A stretch of DNA of 64,000 nt. Source: Sphingomonas aliaeris (GTDB lineage Bacteria; Pseudomonadota; Alphaproteobacteria; Sphingomonadales; Sphingomonadaceae). Positions 61,024 to 64,000 of this stretch are shown piece by piece. The stretch covers positions 374,501 through 438,500 of the forward strand of contig NZ_CP061035.1 in NCBI RefSeq assembly GCF_016743815.1, given 5' to 3'. The position numbers and the translations under genes are program-made. The notes under the pieces are model-generated. The model did not search any database, had not been told where the DNA came from, and saw only the letters and a list, made by a program, of their open reading frames with translations. Within the stretch, counting starts at the first letter, position 1. Each line of letters begins with the position of its first letter.

Positions 61024-61800
61024 CGGCCCTGTCACACCAAATGCACCAATCGTTAGGCGGGGCGGGTATCCCCGTTAGCATGCCCCGCCCCCGCAAGCCT
61101 GCCAGCCCGTTCCGCTATTTCAACTCGTCGCCTGAGGTGATCCGCCTGGTGGTGATGATGTACGTTCGCTTCCCATTATCGCTGCGCAATGTGGAGGACC
61201 TGCTTTTCGAGCGCGGCATCGACATCTGCCATGAGACGGTGCGGATGTGGTGGAATCGTTTTGGCCCGATGTTCACCGGTGATATCCGCCGACAGCGCGT
61301 ATCGCGCATGCGCGGGTTTCGACACTGGCGATGGCATCTGGACGAGATGTACGTGCAGCTGAATGGTGAGATGGTCTACCTCTGGCGGGCGGTCGATCAC
61401 GAGGGCGAGATCCTCGAAAGCTACATCACCAGGACACGTGACAAGGATGCAGCGCTTCGCTTCATGAAGAAGGCGCTGAAGCGCCACGGTAGCCCGGAAG
61501 CGATCACCACCGATGGATTACGCTCCTATGGCGCAGCCATGAAAGACCTGGGTAACACTGGAAAGCAGGAGGTCGGACGTTGGGCTAACAACCGGGTGGA
61601 AAACAGTCATCTGCCGTTCCGAAGACGAGAGCGGGCGATGCTAAGATTCCGGCGAATGAAGACGCTACAAAAATTCGCCAGCGTGCATGCCAACGTCCAC
61701 AACCACTTCAATCTCGAACGCCATCTTATCGACCGCCAGACCTACAAGGAACGCCGCTCAGCCACACTTGCTGAGTGGCGCATCATCGTTAGCTAGGCAA
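61024..61800 (+). mobile_element. IS6-family insertion sequence
   Basis: Left end region GGCCCTGTCACACCAAATGC at 61024-61043 is followed by an intact transposase gene. The matching right terminal repeat was not found by eye, so the right end may be degenerate or truncated; the boundary given is the gene end. The relic at 46327-46594 is homologous to its 5' part. Confidence 0.7.
61080..61796 (+). CDS. IS6-family transposase
   Basis: 238 residues from ATG 61080; the frame open from 61041 spans the terminal region. IS6 signature: 'RPRKPASPFRYFNSSPEVIR', 'ERGIDICHETVRMWWNRFGP', DDE residues in 'WHLDEMYVQLNG' (Asp), 'ITTDGLRSYGAAMK' (Asp) and 'NNRVENSHLPFRRRERAM' (Glu), then 'RFRRMKTLQKFASVHANVHN'. 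All catalytic residues are present, so it may be active. IS6 elements usually form cointegrates. Confidence 0.92.
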   Translation: MPRPRKPASPFRYFNSSPEVIRLVVMMYVRFPLSLRNVEDLLFERGIDICHETVRMWWNRFGPMFTGDIRRQRVSRMRGFRHWRWHLDEMYVQLNGEMVYLWRAVDHEGEILESYITRTRDKDAALRFMKKALKRHGSPEAITTDGLRSYGAAMKDLGNTGKQEVGRWANNRVENSHLPFRRRERAMLRFRRMKTLQKFASVHANVHNHFNLERHLIDRQTYKERRSATLAEWRIIVS

Positions 61801-62098
61801 TCACGCTCAAAGACCAAACTGCATCGTGTGGAGAGCGGTTCGCATTAGACTGACAGCACCGATATGGGGGCTTCAACGCGCAGGGCGGTACGGTGAGCTT
61901 TATGAAGCGATCAATCTGCGTAAGCGCCATTAGTGGCGCCGCAGCCGCCTCAAAATCGTCTTGAGGACTTGCGCCAGACGCCGCTCACTATGATAAACTG
62001 TAAAACTGCCATCTCTTCCGTATCCTTCCCGTCCCACAGTTATATCCAAATAACTAATGAATTTTAATACAATCTCGTTACCACGACCTTACCGAGCC
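61797..62098. other. Intergenic, no supported gene
   Basis: 302 bases between IS6 and the LamG-like gene end. AT-richer than average. No frame, hairpin or direct repeat of interest was found. Confidence 0.45.
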
Positions 62099-63316
62099 TC
62101 AACAATTAGGACTAAAGGCAATATTTGTCAGCTCGCCCGACGAAAGCGTTCTATTAAATACAGCAAATCCCGAGAGATCCATTTGCGATCCGAAATCGTG
62201 GCCGTGATCTCCGACACCTGGTGCTCGACCGAACGTGAACGGGGCGCCGTCCTCGACCGTGAAATACACATCGTCCGCGGCCTGTCGCCAGCCACCACCC
62301 GTTTGAACTTCCAGTGACGCGGCAACGTTTCCGTACGCCGAAGGCTCGAAAGACCCAGACATCATAGCTTCGTTAAGTTCGAACTCGACGATGCCGTTCG
62401 TGACGATCTTGCCCCGTACTCGAAAGAGAGACGCGTCCCTTTTTCCCGCCTGCTGATATTCTATCGAACCCCTTGCGAAGTCGATCGTGAGCCTGTGCTC
62501 TGCAACCGGCCCGGTTTTATAATCGTACCCTGAGAATTTAAGTAACGTCGAATCCGGATGAAAAATCTTAGCAGGGAATTGGATCGGGTTGGCCGGCAGA
62601 GCCGCGTCGATCCCGAGCGCATCGGCCATAACGGGGTCGGTCAATGATATCGGGGTAGCGACGCCATTCTTGTAGGCGGTTACCTCACCCAAAACCGGAT
62701 CGAATGTCATGGCAAGCGACACCCATTCGCCTGTCTCGATCGTTGCCCCGTCGATAGCACGCGTGCGTGCATACTGGGCTCCGTCCGCATTCGATTGCGG
62801 ATAACATGCTGCGCCGGTTGCCGAAACATGGGCGATCGTACCGCGTTGTCCGAACAATCCGGCAAACAGCGCGGCTTGCCGACGGCCGCCATAACGGTCC
62901 CATCCGCCCTCGTCCCATATGCCACCGATCAGATGGCGTTCGCCGGTGAACCGCAGCCATGCCACCATCGTAAAAGCCTGTCTGCGATTGATGTCGAGCA
63001 AAGATCCCTCGAACAACGTCCGTGGAACGATCCCGAAGATATGGCCCTGATTCAGCCTGATGGATCGGCCGAACTGCCCGTCGGCCGGAAACGCCAGCCG
63101 TGCGGCATCATCGGCATAGGGCCATTGGGAAACAGGATAGGCTTTGTCGTCACCGAGCTGGCTCAAAAGAAAGGGGAGCGACGCCATGCCCAGAGACGGG
63201 TCGCACCGCGACACGACGTCGGACGCGGATGCGCCTTCAAACGACCAGAACGCAATAAGGCCGGGCGACCGCGACACAGTTTCGATGCGATCTTTCGCAA
63301 CTATATCAGATAGCAT
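62099..63316 (-). CDS. LamG/concanavalin-like hypothetical protein
   Basis: 405 residues without an obvious signal peptide. It begins 'GLIAFWSFEGASASDVVSR' and contains 'GRSIRLNQGHIFGIVPRTLF', 'RQAFTMVAWLRFTGERHLIG' and 'TGEWVSLAMTFDPVLGEVTA', the pattern of a LamG/pentraxin jelly-roll (Phe-Ser-Phe start, Phe-x-Met-x-x-Trp-Leu-Arg strand, 'DP...AYKNG' loop). A second half repeats the 'GFAVFNRTLSSGEL' end typical of LamG. It may bind or cleave polysaccharide; no catalytic motif is recognised. An SDR gene fragment follows on the same strand upstream (63538-64000). Confidence 0.65.
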   Translation of the reverse strand: MLSDIVAKDRIETVSRSPGLIAFWSFEGASASDVVSRCDPSLGMASLPFLLSQLGDDKAYPVSQWPYADDAARLAFPADGQFGRSIRLNQGHIFGIVPRTLFEGSLLDINRRQAFTMVAWLRFTGERHLIGGIWDEGGWDRYGGRRQAALFAGLFGQRGTIAHVSATGAACYPQSNADGAQYARTRAIDGATIETGEWVSLAMTFDPVLGEVTAYKNGVATPISLTDPVMADALGIDAALPANPIQFPAKIFHPDSTLLKFSGYDYKTGPVAEHRLTIDFARGSIEYQQAGKRDASLFRVRGKIVTNGIVEFELNEAMMSGSFEPSAYGNVAASLEVQTGGGWRQAADDVYFTVEDGAPFTFGRAPGVGDHGHDFGSQMDLSGFAVFNRTLSSGELTNIAFSPNC

Positions 63317-63537
63317 CGCGCGGCTCCTTCAAGCTCTTCCAAGCCACGAGCAGCTGAAAGATATAACGGCGGGGTTAATTGAACATCAGGCGAGTCGGGT
63401 ATTTCATTGCTTTCGCGATTTTTGTTGCGAACGGCCGCCACGCATATTCAAGCGTCGGAGCTATAATAGATACGGTCGGTCCCTTGTCTGGCGGATAGTG
63501 TGCCAATGATTGAAGGTTGAAGGGCATTGTTTTGCCA

Positions 63538-64000
63538 TCATGCTCCCATGCCGCCATCGATCGCGATGTCCTGTCCGGTGATATAGGCCGCTGCCGGTGA
63601 GCAGAGGTAAGCCACCAGCGCGCCAACTTCCTCCACCGCGCCGAAGCGACCGGCCGGGATTTCCGCGAGAACGTCTTCGCGATACGCCGACTCAGCCAGC
63701 ACTTCCGCGTTACGGCCTGTCAGAACGACGCCGGGCGCGACATTATTGATGGTCACGCCTCGTGCGGCGACCTGCCTTGCCAGATTGGCGGCAAGATGTG
63801 CCTGTCCTGCTTTCGTGGCGGCATAGATCGGCATGTCCGAACGCGGCCGTCGTTGCTGCACGCTGCCGATCGTCACGACGCGGCCCCAGCCTCGGTTTGC
63901 CATCGGCGGGATCAGCGCCTGCATCAGCGCAAAGCCCGCGGCCAGATTGACCGTCATCGTCTGAATGACATCCTGACTGGTAAGCTCGGCAAAGCTCGCC
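63538..64000 (-). CDS. Short-chain dehydrogenase/reductase (N-terminus beyond window)
   Basis: The frame enters from the right edge, 'ASFAELTSQDVIQTMTVNLA', and runs to the stop at 63538. SDR features: 'VVTIGSVQQ' (Ser), 'YAATKAGQAHLAANLARQVA' (catalytic Tyr/Lys), 'INNVAPGVVLTGRNAE' and 'AYITGQDIAIDGGMGA' at the C terminus. About 153 codons are visible; the nucleotide-binding loop and start lie outside. Classical FabG-like enzyme; the substrate is unknown. It is upstream of, and on the same strand as, the LamG-like gene across about 220 empty bases. Confidence 0.85.
   Translation of the reverse strand, partial: ASFAELTSQDVIQTMTVNLAAGFALMQALIPPMANRGWGRVVTIGSVQQRRPRSDMPIYAATKAGQAHLAANLARQVAARGVTINNVAPGVVLTGRNAEVLAESAYREDVLAEIPAGRFGAVEEVGALVAYLCSPAAAYITGQDIAIDGGMGA

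Noticed and set aside
1..64000. CRISPR arrays, tRNA and rRNA genes
   Set aside because: No regularly spaced repeats and no cloverleaf or rRNA sequence were recognised on either strand.

Overview
The window looks like a chromosomal stretch of a Sphingomonas-type alphaproteobacterium (order Sphingomonadales). The pointers are high GC with GTG and TTG starts, a PEPxxWA-CTERM surface protein, DUF2924/DUF3489/serine-recombinase genes, an HWE-type kinase, and a periplasmic PQQ alcohol-oxidation cluster with its Sox-like accessory genes. The genus is inferred from protein families. No rRNA, tRNA or CRISPR array was seen.

Region 1 (about 1-19.1 kb) is a coherent quinoprotein alcohol-oxidation island. 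It starts with a FIST sensor protein, a NahK/ErcS-type hybrid kinase and a LuxR-type response regulator. Next come a PQQ dehydrogenase whose active site carries the extra Asp of lanthanide enzymes, its periplasmic solute-binding partner and a PedF-type cytochrome c. A YVTN beta-propeller, an outer-membrane porin and a TonB-dependent receptor follow. Acetyl-CoA synthetase (frameshifted as given), a second two-component pair, a SoxH-like zinc hydrolase, a SoxYZ-like carrier and a CxxxCW rhodanese-like protein complete it. The genes fit one route: alcohol crosses the outer membrane, is oxidised in the periplasm with electrons passed to cytochrome c, and the acetate formed is activated to acetyl-CoA. 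Short GGTCCAA / TGGGACCA motifs recur before several of these genes and may be the regulator's sites.

Region 2 (about 19.2-31.4 kb) is accessory and stress-oriented. A LysR gene diverges from an NTF2-like/SDR pair over a perfect 17-bp palindrome. A TetR-controlled set of two MDR oxidoreductases and a tautomerase shares a palindrome TGGAGC-N4-GCTCCA. After these come a DUF1330 protein, a lipoprotein with an 11-residue repeat, a VOC protein, and an esterase / catalase-like / membrane-protein operon with a divergent Crp/Fnr regulator.

Region 3 (about 31.5-46.6 kb) contains an intact IS3-family (IS407-group) element with a 4-bp target duplication that splits a 77-codon gene, a second Crp/Fnr gene, and a hybrid kinase broken by one base. 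A PEP-CTERM protein, the overlapping DUF3489-DUF2924-large serine recombinase operon, a ZIP transporter, an HWE kinase, a second exported esterase with a DUF4142 gene, and a decayed IS6 relic follow.

Region 4 (about 46.6-64 kb) has a LemA/M48 protease pair, a large unknown membrane protein, several small signalling proteins, three more Crp/Fnr regulators, IS110/IS3/IS6 pieces, a LamG-like protein and a truncated SDR at the window edge.

At least five genes carry one-base indels (three in G tracts, one in a T run) and one has an in-frame stop. The indels could be read or assembly errors or recent decay, and raw reads would settle it.
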